Below are positions 1 to 11,792 of a stretch of DNA of 64,000 bases, one piece after another. The notes beneath the pieces were generated by a model. The model worked only from the letters and a program-made list of their open reading frames with translations, had not been told where the DNA came from and ran no database searches. The stretch is from Alnus glutinosa (taxonomy: Eukaryota; Streptophyta; Magnoliopsida; Fagales; Betulaceae): assembly GCF_958979055.1 (NCBI RefSeq), contig NC_084891.1:1565001-1629000 (forward strand), in the 5' to 3' direction. Position 1 is the stretch's first letter; each line of letters begins with the position of its first letter. A program made the position numbers and the translations under genes.

Positions 1-65
1 TTTTTTTTTTTTTTTATTTTCTACTCTCTCTCTCTTCTTCACCCAAACAAAACCAGGCCTTCCAC

Positions 66-109
<44 letters not shown>

Positions 110-963
110 ACCACATCTTCACCCAAAATGTGCGCTTATGAAGAAAATGTTTGTGAGAAGGGATTTGAAGGCTTCTATAAGAGATTTGAAGAAAATGTTT
201 TGTTTTGTTTGAGAAGGGATTCGAATCCGTTGAGGATACATGTTGTAGCGGATTGAATGCCATTTTATTAGAAGAGAAATGCTATTTTGCATTTTGCAGT
301 CCTTCTCTCAACATACTCCGGTGATGTGACATGCTTAATATGATTTTATATATATATTTTTTTTAAAAAAATAATATTAATACAAGGGTGGATTGAGCAT
401 GCCACGGTAACGAAGTATTCTGAAAGAAGGATCGTATAATGTAAAATAACATTTCTCTAATTAGTATGTAATGAATTTATTAGAATTTAAATCTCCATTT
501 TGCAAATTTATTTCGCTTTACGAAAAAAAATTCGCACTTTTTTAAGAGTAATTCTAGAAGTCACTCGTGTTCATCTAAAGATAATGTGACTTTTAAAATC
601 ACTATTTAATCAAAACTCAATAGTGATCAATCACAAACTCAATAGTATTTTGAAAAGCCACATCAGTTTTGGAGGGACACAAAAATAATAAAAGAGTGAC
701 TTTAACGAGTAATTTTAGAAGGAAGATTTTTTTTATTTTTTGTCCTTCAAAAAGTGACGTGAATTTAATTTTAAAATTATTATTATATTTGGAATGACAG
801 TCATTTCAATAACTCGTGTATAAGACTATGAGTAACGTAAACGGCGTCGTATAATCCGGAACTCCCATACATAAGAACGTTTCGGCAGATTGTTGAGCCA
901 ACGAAATACCCCGAAAACAAACTTCGCCTTCAAATTTTTTCTCGGGTTGGTTACCATAGCCCA

Positions 964-1011
<48 letters not shown>

Positions 1012-1285
1012 AAAACCTTTAGTGGCTGCAGAGTCCCGGAGCTCGGGGCTCGGAGTTTCCCGTTCGCGACTCAGGTCCTGTTTTGTTCCGCTCTCTTCCG
1101 GTAAAAAGCTTGACCCTGACCCGATTTTCTATGTGTTTTGTGGTTCTTTCAGCTATCTCTGTTCTTTCTTCTTCTTTCAGTGTTTTTGGTAGACTCAGTG
1201 TTTGTTTGATTTTTCCTTTACTGCTTATTTCTCTTGAAGTCGCTACATAAGATCTGCTTCTGCTTTTCTTCCGCTACATCAGGAA
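1..1285. other. Upstream flank and (CT)n leader of the PPR gene
   Basis: No convincing gene is seen before the PPR start. Two CT microsatellites lie at about 68-107 and 966-1007, the second about 280 bases before the PPR start codon, where a 5' leader would lie. The stretch 540-720 has loosely repeated blocks of the form 'gtgactttaa...gagtaatttta' that look like a decayed MITE. Short open frames across the CT runs are low-complexity artefacts. I could not place a TATA box or transcription start with confidence. Confidence 0.5.
966..1007 (+). repeat. (CT)n microsatellite in the PPR leader region
   Basis: A nearly pure CT run of about 42 bases, 280 bases upstream of the PPR start codon. CT-rich tracts are common in plant 5' UTRs and core promoters. 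Whether this one lies in the transcript is inferred. Confidence 0.85.
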
Positions 1286-3355
1286 ATGTGTACGACTGCT
1301 AAGTGTAGAAACTCTCTTGCTTTCTTGTTCAATCATTTTCTTAACGATCCTCATTATTATCATGTAAGGGTTTCGTTCCATGCTCAAAATTGCTATTATT
1401 ATCGTAGTTTTAGTGCTACTTCTCCTAACACTACCAACAGCGTTAGAGATAATGTGGAAAGCCCCAATCAGTTCTTGAAATCTGTGAGAGATCAATGCAT
1501 ATCTGGAAGCTTAAGGAATCTTGGTGATGCCTTATGCCTGTTTGATAGAGTGCTTCATATGCACCCTTTGCCTTCCATTGTGGTTTTCAATCGACTGCTG
1601 AGTGCGATTGCAAGAATGAAGAATCACTCAACTGTGATTTCTCTGATTAAAGAAATGGAACTGTTAGGAATTGCTCCCGATGCCTGTACTCTAGGTGTTT
1701 TGATTAATTGCTTCTGCCATTTGAACCGGGTGGATGTCGGCTTCTCTATCTTAGCAAGAATTACGAAACTCGGTTTTCAACCGCACTATATAATTCTAAA
1801 CACTCTTGTTGGGGGGCTATGTCTTCAGGGTAAAATTGCTGAAGCTTCAAAGTTCGTTAACGAAATGGAGAAGAACGGGTACAAACCTAATACAGTTACC
1901 TATGGCATTCTGATTAATTGCTTTTGCCATTTGAGTCAGGTGGATGTCGGCTTTTCTATTTTAGCAAGAATTTTGAAACTTGGTTTTCAACCGCACCATA
2001 TAATTCTAAACACTCTTGTAGGGGGGCTATGTCTTCAGGGTAAAATTGATGAAGCTTCAAGATTCGTTAACGAAATGGAGAAGAATGGCTACAAACCTAA
2101 TACAGTTACCTATGGAACGATAATAAACGGTTTATGTAAAACAGGTGAGACCAATGTGGCTATTGGGTTGCTTAGAAAGATGGAAGAAGGAAATCTTGAA
2201 CTTAATGTAGTGATGTATAACACAATTATTGATAGTTTATGTAAGGACAGATTGGTAACTGAGGCTTCGAACTTTTTCTTGGAAATGACAATTAAAGGAA
2301 TTCAGCCAGACCTTTTTACTTACAAATCTGTAATTCAGGGTCTATGCAATTCCAAACAGTGGAAGGAGGCAATTAAACTATTGAATGAGATGGTGGAAAG
2401 GAAAGTCATGCCAGATGTGCGCACATTCAACATATTGGTGGGCACACTTGGTAAAGAGGGAATGTTGACAAAAGCAAAAGAAGTTTTGGATGTGATGATT
2501 CGGAGGGGCTTAGAGCCTGATATAATCACTTATAATTCTTTGATTGACGGTTACTGTTTACAAAATAGAATGGATGAGGCTGTCAAAACATTTAATACGA
2601 TGGTTGAGAAGGGTTGTTCACCTTCTATTGTTAATTATAACAAATTGATCAAGGGATATTGTAAAAATAGAAGAATTGACGAGGCAATGAATCTCTTCTG
2701 TGAAATGCTTGACAACGGAATAATTCCTGCTGTTGTCACTTACAACACTCTTATACTCGGTTTTTGCCTAGTTGGGAGACATAAGATTGCATTAGGGCTA
2801 CTCCATGAGATGCAAGTTTGCGGCCAACATCCCGTTCTCAAAACTTATGCTGTTTTGTTAGATGGCTTGTGTAAGAATCTACACTTTCCAGAGGCAATGG
2901 CATTGTTTCAAGAGATGGAAGACAGAAAGTTAGACCTTAATATTGTGATTTATAGCATCTTGATTGATGGTATGTGTAATGTTGGGCAACTTACGACTGC
3001 AAAAGAACTCTTTAATACTCTTCCTACCAAAGGTTTGCAACCTAATGTTCAAACTTATACTATAATGATCAAAGGGCTTTGCAAAGAGGGACTACTAAAT
3101 GAAGCCAAAGAATTATTTGAGAAAATGGACGAGAACAATTGTTCACCTGACCATGTCACATATAACACAGTGATCCAAGGCTTCTTGCAACATAATGAAA
3201 CATCATGGGCAGTGAAATATCTCAAGATGATGGTTGACAAGGGTTTCTCGGCAGATGCGACCACGACAACAATTATAATGGACTTGTTGTCTTCTAATCA
3301 GCCAGATAAGACATTACAAGAATTTTTTTCAGAAGCCTATGTGAAAGCTTTCTAA
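1286..3355 (+). CDS. P-class pentatricopeptide repeat protein, restorer-of-fertility-like
   Basis: A single open frame of 689 codons with no intron, as is usual for PPR genes. The product is made almost entirely of 35-residue helical repeats: about 16 motifs start with forms such as VVFNRLL, VTYGILI, VTYNTLI and QTYTIMI, each followed by GLCK/GYCK-type turns and A..LF.EM helices. There is no E, DYW or SMR tail, so it is P-class. The pattern (INGLCK, L..KME, T Y N T.I) fits the RFL/RPF group, whose members bind mitochondrial RNAs and direct 5' processing or silence CMS transcripts. The first ~50 residues are rich in S, N, R and aromatic residues, consistent with an organelle transit peptide (probably mitochondrial, inferred). 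The chosen ATG is the first in frame. Residues ~139-208 and ~209-277 are a near-identical two-motif duplication. A polyadenylation-like AATAAA follows at 3414. Its RNA target cannot be read from this sequence. Confidence 0.95.
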   Translation: MCTTAKCRNSLAFLFNHFLNDPHYYHVRVSFHAQNCYYYRSFSATSPNTTNSVRDNVESPNQFLKSVRDQCISGSLRNLGDALCLFDRVLHMHPLPSIVVFNRLLSAIARMKNHSTVISLIKEMELLGIAPDACTLGVLINCFCHLNRVDVGFSILARITKLGFQPHYIILNTLVGGLCLQGKIAEASKFVNEMEKNGYKPNTVTYGILINCFCHLSQVDVGFSILARILKLGFQPHHIILNTLVGGLCLQGKIDEASRFVNEMEKNGYKPNTVTYGTIINGLCKTGETNVAIGLLRKMEEGNLELNVVMYNTIIDSLCKDRLVTEASNFFLEMTIKGIQPDLFTYKSVIQGLCNSKQWKEAIKLLNEMVERKVMPDVRTFNILVGTLGKEGMLTKAKEVLDVMIRRGLEPDIITYNSLIDGYCLQNRMDEAVKTFNTMVEKGCSPSIVNYNKLIKGYCKNRRIDEAMNLFCEMLDNGIIPAVVTYNTLILGFCLVGRHKIALGLLHEMQVCGQHPVLKTYAVLLDGLCKNLHFPEAMALFQEMEDRKLDLNIVIYSILIDGMCNVGQLTTAKELFNTLPTKGLQPNVQTYTIMIKGLCKEGLLNEAKELFEKMDENNCSPDHVTYNTVIQGFLQHNETSWAVKYLKMMVDKGFSADATTTTIIMDLLSSNQPDKTLQEFFSEAYVKAF
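1701..2115 (+). repeat. 210-bp tandem duplication of two PPR motifs inside the coding region
   Basis: The block beginning TGATTAATTGCTT at 1701 recurs at 1911 (period 210 bases, 70 codons) and stays in frame. The two copies differ at a small number of positions by eye (for example NRVDVG vs SQVDVG, KLGFQPHYI vs KLGFQPHHI) and diverge after about 2115. Two whole PPR motifs have therefore been added, which would lengthen the RNA footprint by two bases. Confidence 0.93.
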
Positions 3356-3413
3356 TTCTTCAACGTGCAGGACAAATTTCATCTTCTAACCCTTACTGAG
3401 TCAATCTGTAAGG

Positions 3414-3419
3414 AATAAA
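3414..3419 (+). terminator. Candidate polyadenylation signal AATAAA of the PPR gene
   Basis: A canonical AATAAA lies 59 bases after the PPR stop codon. Plant signals are degenerate, so this is only positional support. Confidence 0.4.
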
Positions 3420-3920
3420 ACTGTATTTGCTGCAAGTCATTAAGGTGATATTTCTTTCCATGTGTTTTGGGCTATTGTTGTGTATTGCTATTCCTATTTT
3501 GTTACCTTTTCTTACAATTATTTGTAAACTTGTGTTGTAATTAAACTTGTTCTCTTGAAGATTTATTCAAACATTTTAGTGCTGCAGAGTTATTGCAGAA
3601 TATTGTTCATGTGAAGTTTGGGGCTCGTAATGGTTGTATGCTTGTTGGCCCCCCAAGTTAAACTTTTAAGTTTTTCATCAATTAATTAATTTGTCATTTA
3701 TGTGACAATATGAGTATTATTATCAAACAAGTGTTTCACTGTTATGATATAGTTCAGTGAATACCTTACGCATATTTATGGCCTGAGTGTTGCTTTGTTC
3801 CATATGCCTTTTGAAATCATAAAGGGCATTGGACTGCGAAACCAACTTGCATTAGTGTCATTTGGTTAGCTTTTCAACATAAGACGTTGCTGATAATTAT
3901 CTACATGCTTTTTCGTTCAT

Positions 3921-4022
3921 TTAGCTCCATCAGTTGGGGACTATGGATCATAAAGCGGAGGTCATTAGTTCGAATATCCTCTTCTCCCATCCCTCGGGGT
4001 CAAAGAACTTTAAATAAAAAAA
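3921..4022 (+). mobile_element. tRNA-derived SINE
   Basis: A pol III-type box A (3922-3940, TAGCTCCATCAGTTGGGGA) and box B (3960-3979, GGTCATTAGTTCGAATATCC) are spaced about 20 bases apart, followed by a short A-rich tail near 4012-4021. This is the layout of a tRNA-derived SINE. A related copy lies on the other strand at 29988-30106. The head appears clipped and no clear target duplication was found. Confidence 0.75.
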
Positions 4023-6388
4023 CTAGGAGATAGGCAACTTAGTTTGCAATATTGTACAATAGTGATCTCTCAACTTAATAATGAAGAAATCTACTTTTTA
4101 AATGAATTAATTGGATGCTTATTGACCTAATTTGTTACGAGCGGTTGCACATTTATTTTAAAATTATAAATTAGCCGGTTCATATCAAATCTTATTTTGA
4201 TTTAAAGATCAGTTTTCCAATTCCATCTCTTTAAAATATCGGTTTCTTTTGTTGATTACTTATTTTTGTTGTTTTTATTCATATTTGAGTCCTATCGTGT
4301 TGAACATGGTTATAGTTGTCCTATCATGGTGAACAAATTTTTCTGTCATGGTGAAGATGATTGTAATTGTCCTATCATGATGAACATGATTATAATAAGT
4401 TGCACATCTTTTTTCTTTGTTTATTACTTAATACTAAAAAATTCAATAGAAACATAGTTAGTTTTAATCAATATGAAATTTGGTTTTTACCAGGTCACTC
4501 TCTCATATGATGCAAGTTTTAAGTGTTGAAATGAGTTGGGGTGGAGCCACATCAACGTTAATCATGCCCTATAGACAAAGTTAGTCTATCTCACAGTTGA
4601 GTCGTCAAGGCTTGAACAATTTTTCTTGAAGTAGCTTCCTTTACTTTAATGTAGTCAGGTAATTCTAAAGGACACGGGTACAGCTCATGTTTCTAAGATT
4701 CACAAGCTTTCTGTGATTGTTCTAATCTATACCTGGCTTTGGATGGAGAGTGTATTGATGTAAATCTTGAATTAGTTTGATTACTTTCTCGGTGCCATGA
4801 TTTTTTTATGATAGTGACTATATAGACCGTGACCTTGATACAGAGCTGGAGCTTCTAACTATGACGAAATGCACTAACTATGGTTAAGATGCCGGAAATA
4901 GACCGATTTTATTTCACCTGTGCCTCTTACTTGTGATGCTTATTGAATAGTCGTTTGAGGCTTCAGACTTCATGATCGATCTTCCATAACAGCACAAGTG
5001 ATACTCTATTTTTGTATTTTGCTGGAAAATTCTATGCCCATAAGGATTATCAATGGTTTTCGATATCTCCGTGAAGCAGTAAAGTTGGCCCCAGAGGTGT
5101 GGACAGCAATGCTTATACCGATGGCTGCGAAGCCAGGGGTCCATAATTTTACTTTTGATATCATTTCAGCCTTAGTCAGGCATTTTAGCCACAAACTTCC
5201 AGGAACTTCACGGGTTTGTATTTCTAGATATCTGCGCAGTTGGTGAAAAACTGGAGCCCTGATCATCTAATACATCAGTAATCCCTTTTTAACAAATTTT
5301 ATTGTGAGCCACTTTTGTTTGTTTCCTTACAATGTCCATATCCATGGTACTCCCGGAGGGATGTATATATTCAAACGAAGCCTTAGCCTCGTTTGACAAT
5401 GTCTTTTTTTTAAGGGTATTTTTTGCTTTTTGGTTGAAAAAGTGTTGTGATGTGACATAAAAATAAAAGTAATTTTGAGCATTTTGTGATTAGAGTTGTT
5501 TGTTAATGCTTTTGTTTCTTTTTGCCAAAAAGGAAAAAATCTGCAAAAAAAACGTATATGAGTCCAAAGATAATAGCAGATTTAGATTGAAGTGAAGAAA
5601 GTCAGAGCACGGCTTTGGAACAAAACCAAAAGTTGCGTGTAAAATTAAAGGACAGAAGATGGTCCTGATTGGATTGCCAAGGAAGACAAAGGCTTGCTCG
5701 TCAGAAAATTGCTAGAAAGGACTCCATGCATATCTTTAGTGGGAGACTATCGTGAAATTTTGTTGTTTGAATTGCTAGCAAATGTGAGATTCTTTATTAG
5801 AAGGTTCACCTGAATGAGTAAATCTCGGACAACTCACTCCTGCTCGAAAAAAGTGAGCCTGTTATAATTTTTTCATATTCACTATCCAACAATTTGGATA
5901 GCAAATTATTGGAAAACTGGATCCAACTACCATACTACTCTATATGCATGACATATGGCAACCGGTTGCCATATGTATCTCTTCCCCATCAGAAGGGGCG
6001 TGGGAATCACACAACAGCAACTAAAAAAGCTTTCATTTATTTTCATATAACGTCTTTCTCACGAATTGCACTTTCCATGCCCTCGTCGAATTAGCAAGAA
6101 TTGGAATAATTATAAATATACCTGTCTTAATCATAAATAATAACATGCTGAATAGAACAAGCAATATGCACTTGTATTTAAATTTCAAGCTCATAGTAAA
6201 AATATAAAATCAAATAAAAAATTTCAAGCTCATAGTTTCGTGCTCCTTTGTTAATAAGATTCTATGACAATTTTTGTCTTCATTCATCTGGACTGTTTTG
6301 GATTTTCATATGAAAAGATCTCGAGTTGAGAAATAAACAAAATAATTGATACGTTACAGCTAAAGTCTAAACCTTTTCTTTGTATTGA

Positions 6389-6422
<34 letters not shown>

Positions 6423-8754
6423 AATTACATTCTTTTTATAAAATTATAATGCTAGTCATGACTTATGAATTATGCATTAAAATAAAATAGGATCGGAAAA
6501 AGATAACCTAACTGAAAAATAAAAGGATATATAATAAAGAACCCAACTGCCTTGGACTTACCAAAAAGGGCTCTAACCACCGTGGAATACATTTGATTGG
6601 TCTTTTGAAGACCTTTTTTTTTTTTTTGTGTCAGTTTTGACGTTTTGGAGTAGGATTTGCTGTAATATTTTGAACATCGAGAAAAATTGGGATCTAAATA
6701 GCCTATAATTGTGGCAACATGACCCCTCCAGTTGATTTTCAACTGGTGAGGAGCTGGTCAGTTATAATCAAGTGTATTTTTGTAATTTTACATTGGTCCA
6801 TAATTGTGGCGCTTAAATTGCAATGTAATTCAGGTAGTCCATATAGGTTGTCACCTACTTATTTTGGCAGTCCACAGATAGGGAAATAGCACGTCCACTT
6901 GTCCCGCATGCCCAAAATAAGTGGTCTTATAACCATTATCTGTGGGCTGCTCAAATTGACAATTCAGGTGGATCAATTATAAAAATAGTAATGATATTTT
7001 AAGACAAAATTTTGTAGGCTCATGGAACCCTTATCATGATGCAAGAGGCAATGCGTTGTACTAATGCCTTTAGACCACATTGGGGGAAAGTGTCTTATTT
7101 TATAATCCTTGATTGCTAAAATTATACAATAAACATGCTTGTTCCACCTGTATAAATGTGCTGTGGCTTTTTTAGCCAATTGATCTCGAAGGTGACAGCC
7201 GTAGTTACCGATGCAATTAGGCTAAATGTCATAGAGAATGCAATAAATTATCACAATGTTCTCCTCAAGTGTTTTTTTTACAGCCAATTGTTTGTACACC
7301 TAACCGTACCACCAAGTTGTCAAAACTAAATAAAACAAAGTTCTCTCTAAATTAAGTTTGAAAAAATTTATTGTTTGAATCGTTAGTAATCCGAACAACA
7401 AATATGAGAGAGCTTTAATGAGATCCACTTGTTCAAATAGGTACCTGTTCGGACAAGTGAGTCTCATATAAGCTATCTCATATTTATTGCACGGATTGCT
7501 AGCATTTCGGACAGCAAAACTGCTGATGACGAGTGATGCGATACGTAAGTCTTTTATCCTTACGTATAGCATTATTCGTCTTTAGAGCATTTGAAACTCA
7601 CATATATTTTTAATATAAACAAACATATGTCTTTAAGGGCATGAAATTCTCAATCCATTAATTTTTTTTTTTTTTTTCATTTATCTAAAATTTCATATTT
7701 TATCCATTTTACCTTAAACCGAGTGGGAGAAAAGATAAAAAGGGTCATAAACATTTGGACACAAGAATCTAAAGAAGTCAATACATAAGATTCCCAATCT
7801 GAAAAATGTCAACATATTCCTTCACCAAACTCAATTGTCCCCAAATGAAGTCGAAATTCACTGATCACCGCACACTTTCTGCATGTGCGCCACGTGTATC
7901 GTGGCCACCAATAATTGGTGGATATATGTTGGCATTTGACTAGAGACTCGGTATTACACCCCGCCGTGCCAGCCTAGCCCTTGCCTCCTCACCCCATGTT
8001 TAGCATGAACTAACAACTTCCCCATTTTTTAATCCCTAGATTAAATTTCCTCCTTTTTTTAAAAAAAATATTATCAGAAATCATACTTTATTTTCATTTT
8101 GTTGACATGATATTACTAACAAAAAAAATAAAAATAAAAAATAATGCTACATATTATACGCATATTTTACTGGGCTAAGGTGACAATATTCATCAACGTT
8201 CAACGCTTGGATAAACCATTATTAAAAAAGAAGTTAAAAAGTTAATGAACACAACCAAATCAATTCAAAAAAATTGCTCTAAAAAGAAAAATTCATAGGC
8301 TGATGTGACAAATGTCATATTAATACAATGAGATAAAAGTGTTGTGTATCGCATTTTTTTCTCAATATTATACACCATATTTTTATTATGCTTTGCTGAT
8401 AAAACGCCGCCAATTAATCCTTAAATAAATTATTATTATTATTTTATATGAAATCAGTTATTATTTTAAAGCTAAATATCACATAAACAAAATAAAATAA
8501 AAATATAATATATAGTCTTTCTCTTAAATAATATAACAATATATATACGTAACCACCAACTCAAGGTGACACCCTATAGAGGAGTTATATATTCTTTGTC
8601 TTTAGTATCGTATCTATAGACATCTATAAAATTTAATCTAGTGGATAAAAAAAAAATGACCGGATCGGATTTAACTTGATTTCGCTTTTCAATTTTGTTT
8701 ACTTAATTAATCAATCATTATTTTTTCGCCCTTCTCTTTTCAAACACCGAATTA

Positions 8755-8780
8755 TCTCTCTCTCTCTCTCTCTCTCTCTC
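8755..8780 (+). repeat. (CT)n microsatellite in the PP2C leader
   Basis: A CT run about 360 bases upstream of the PP2C start codon. A donor-like CAG|GTACGT follows at 8850-8851 and acceptor-like AG sites lie at about 8920 and 8962, so the 5' leader may contain an intron. This is inference from splice-site shape only. Confidence 0.6.
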
Positions 8781-9138
8781 CGAGGAGTTCTCTCTTTGTC
8801 AATTCCCCTCTCTCTTAGTCTTAGCATGTCATTTCCCTTCCCTCCTTCAGGTACGTTCTGCAACTTTCTATATCTAAATTGATAATTTCAAGTAATAATT
8901 TCGAATTTTCAATTTCAGAGATCGACGTATCAGTTTCTTTTTCGTTGTTGTTTATACGCAGGTTAAATTTAAAATTCGTAACTATCCAAATGGTCCCTCT
9001 AATTCTGAGATCATTGAGCTTCTTGGCCTGCGAAAATAGCTGATTTTTCCTTTCGAATCGTCAACTACTCGTGCATACGTAATCCAAATTTTATATTTGT
9101 TCGTTTTTTCTGGGCAATTCGTGAATTCAAGCGATAAT

Positions 9139-9548
9139 ATGGGCTATCTCAATTCGGTGCTGTCATCTTCAAGCCAGGTTCATGCCGAAGACGCACCCGT
9201 AAGCGGCGGTGGCCTCAGGTTTACCCTCTTTTGATATTTGTGTTTTCAATTTTTAGGTTGGATTTGTAGACTCTAGCTGTTGTGTTGCGGTTTATTGAAT
9301 TATATGTTTTTCATTGATGTGTATGTGTATTTGGTCGAGTATTGTATACCCATTGTGCATTATTTACCACCTTCTGTTTTGGGATGGATTATGTATTTGT
9401 TGTACCATATATGATATATACCTTTTGTTTACCAAGTAATTATAGTAAATTATGATGTTTTTATTGTTGTAGATAAATGTTCTTACTTTTTACGAATCTC
9501 AAGGATTGGCTATGAATATTGATACATTAATCTGTTTTTTTTTATAAG

Positions 9549-9584
<36 letters not shown>

Positions 9585-11759
9585 TTATTTAAGGATTAAT
9601 AATTTATTGATACATTAATCTGTTGTGTAACCTAATGAGAAGGCCCGTCATAATATGGGTTTCTTATTGATATACCCACAATATGAGATTTTTGTTGGTC
9701 TGGTTTCTTCTTCAAAAGCTGAATTGTGAACTTTATCTCAGTCCAATGAGGTAATGGGTGACGACTTTACTTTCCATTTTCTCAAAAGGAAATGAAGTGA
9801 GGGAAAAGAAATTATTGGTAATGATGGTTCAAAAGTCAACTGTAACACCTTTTATTTGTTAGGAACATTAGTCGATTATATAAGAATATACTTCTTTTGA
9901 TATTTCATTCCCTTTGTTCTGTTTGTCTATTTTGGGGTCCTTATTATTAGGTATAACCCCTGACATGCATTGTTCTGCATTTAATTCGAGTGGATGTTGC
10001 TTATCTGTATTTTGGCACTTTCATTGTTAAAGAAGTTTGTGTGTATATCATGTTTTGTCGTGTTGGGTATGCGTCAATGGGCCAATGTCAGCTGACGGAA
10101 CCAAGTTAGTTATCCTTCTCATTCTTAATGACTGACTTAGTTGCGGTTTGTCGTTTTGGCACAGACCAACGGCGTGGGTGTCCCAATCGTTTTTTTTTTT
10201 TTTTTTAGCATTTTACAAAGAACTATGTTTAAACAGTGTTGATTGAGCATTTTTTCAGAAGTATTTGTTATTGTCATAATTGTGCTACAATTTACCAATT
10301 ATATCCTGTATATACTTGGAATAAATATTTATATAAATTGTTTGTACATGTCTTATATACCCAGTTTCTGGAATCTCATTGATATGAGTGTTTCCACTTC
10401 TTCGTGGCTGCTCATAATTTATGATTATATTGTTTTGAAAAAAATAATTTATTGAATAACATATGCTATAAATCATCAAAAACCTATGGTCTTTATTCTT
10501 CTTTCAATCTCTTAATAAGTTTTTACTTATCAAAAAATCTCTTAATAAGTTTGGGTTTTTTTTTTGTTTTTTTTTTATTTTTATTTTTTCCCACCTTTAA
10601 AACAAACAGCATCTGCAGTTGATCTCCCTATTTTGACTTGAATATGATTTTTTTTTTAGTATTAGGCTTCACTTAATCGCTTTTTAGTTGCAGTTGCTCC
10701 AAGTGTCTCTAGACTTACACATAGGATGTTGGCTATTATTTGTCTTTGTGATTTTGTTCAACTTTGTCATCCAAGAGTGGCCAGCATCACTGATAATTCT
10801 TTGAGTTTGCTGCTAACCTGAAATCTTTATGTTCTTCATCTTTCTCCAATCATCCCTGATTTCAGAAAACCTAATTCTTTGGGAAAAGCTGTCACCACTA
10901 ATTTCATGGTGCAAATTAGACGGCTAAGAAACCTTAATTCTGTGAAGTTAACCCTAATATATGAAGGCTCAATGGAAATTAGATGTCTAAAAAGCACAAT
11001 TGAAAGTAGATGGTAAGATCAGAATCATCAGATATTTCTGAACTTACCATGGTCACCATACTTAAAGCTTCAATCTTGCTTCACATTAACATTCTTTCCA
11101 TTGGCTTTTGATGTCCGGATGAGTACCTATATTCCAAATGGTTTAATTATATGTGTTTATTTCTGCTACTAAATTACCAATATCTTATTCTTTGATGCTA
11201 TAACGTTTTGATGAATCGTGCCCAATAACTGAATAGTGCAGACAGTTTCCTTTTGTTTGTCTTTTCCTTCACCTAGTTGAAGTGATATTAGTATGTTCCC
11301 AATGGACAATAGTGACTCAGTCATATGTACGGTAATCATATACTGAACTCGTAAGTGTGCACATAATTTTTTTTTATTGTGCTTTTCAGTTTGTTGTTTA
11401 ATAGAGGAGTTTGTTAGTGATATAGATTTTTTTCTTTTTTTTTTCTTTTTTTTTTCTTTTAGCTTGGAGTTAGTGAAATAAATGGGCCAACATTTCAAAA
11501 TTTTCTGATTAATACATCAGAAATAGTTCTTTGACCAAATTCAACATGAATCATATCTCTCTCTCTCTCTTTCAACAATGAAATTATATGGGATGCTTTA
11601 AACACTAAATGTATACATGTTGCAACAGTCAGAATGGAAAGTTCAGCTATGGATATGCAAGCTCTCCAGGGAAAAGGTCTTCAATGGAAGATTTTTATGA
11701 GACACGAATTGATGGTGTTGAAGGGGAGATAGTTGGTCTGTTTGGAGTCTTTGATGGTA

Positions 11760-11792
<33 letters not shown>

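Larger units (their letters stand above)
3356..8749. other. Intergenic DNA between the PPR and PP2C genes
   Basis: AT-rich DNA with no gene I can recognise. It holds a SINE at 3921-4022, a (CT)n run at about 6392-6421, a short inverted repeat at about 6860-6950 (halves around 'gcagtccacagata' and 'tatctgtgggctgc'), and a decayed foldback at about 7390-7500. An open frame at 4998-5246 (82 codons) shows no family signature and is not supported as a gene. The part just after 3356 probably contains the PPR 3' UTR. Confidence 0.5.

Noticed and set aside
890..1192. 100-codon open frame ahead of the PPR gene
   Set aside because: It is dominated by the (CT)n run giving a Leu-Ser repeat, with no family signature; it is better read as leader sequence.
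4998..5246. 82-codon open frame downstream of the PPR gene
   Set aside because: No recognised domain, an equally long frame on the opposite strand, and no splice or codon evidence.
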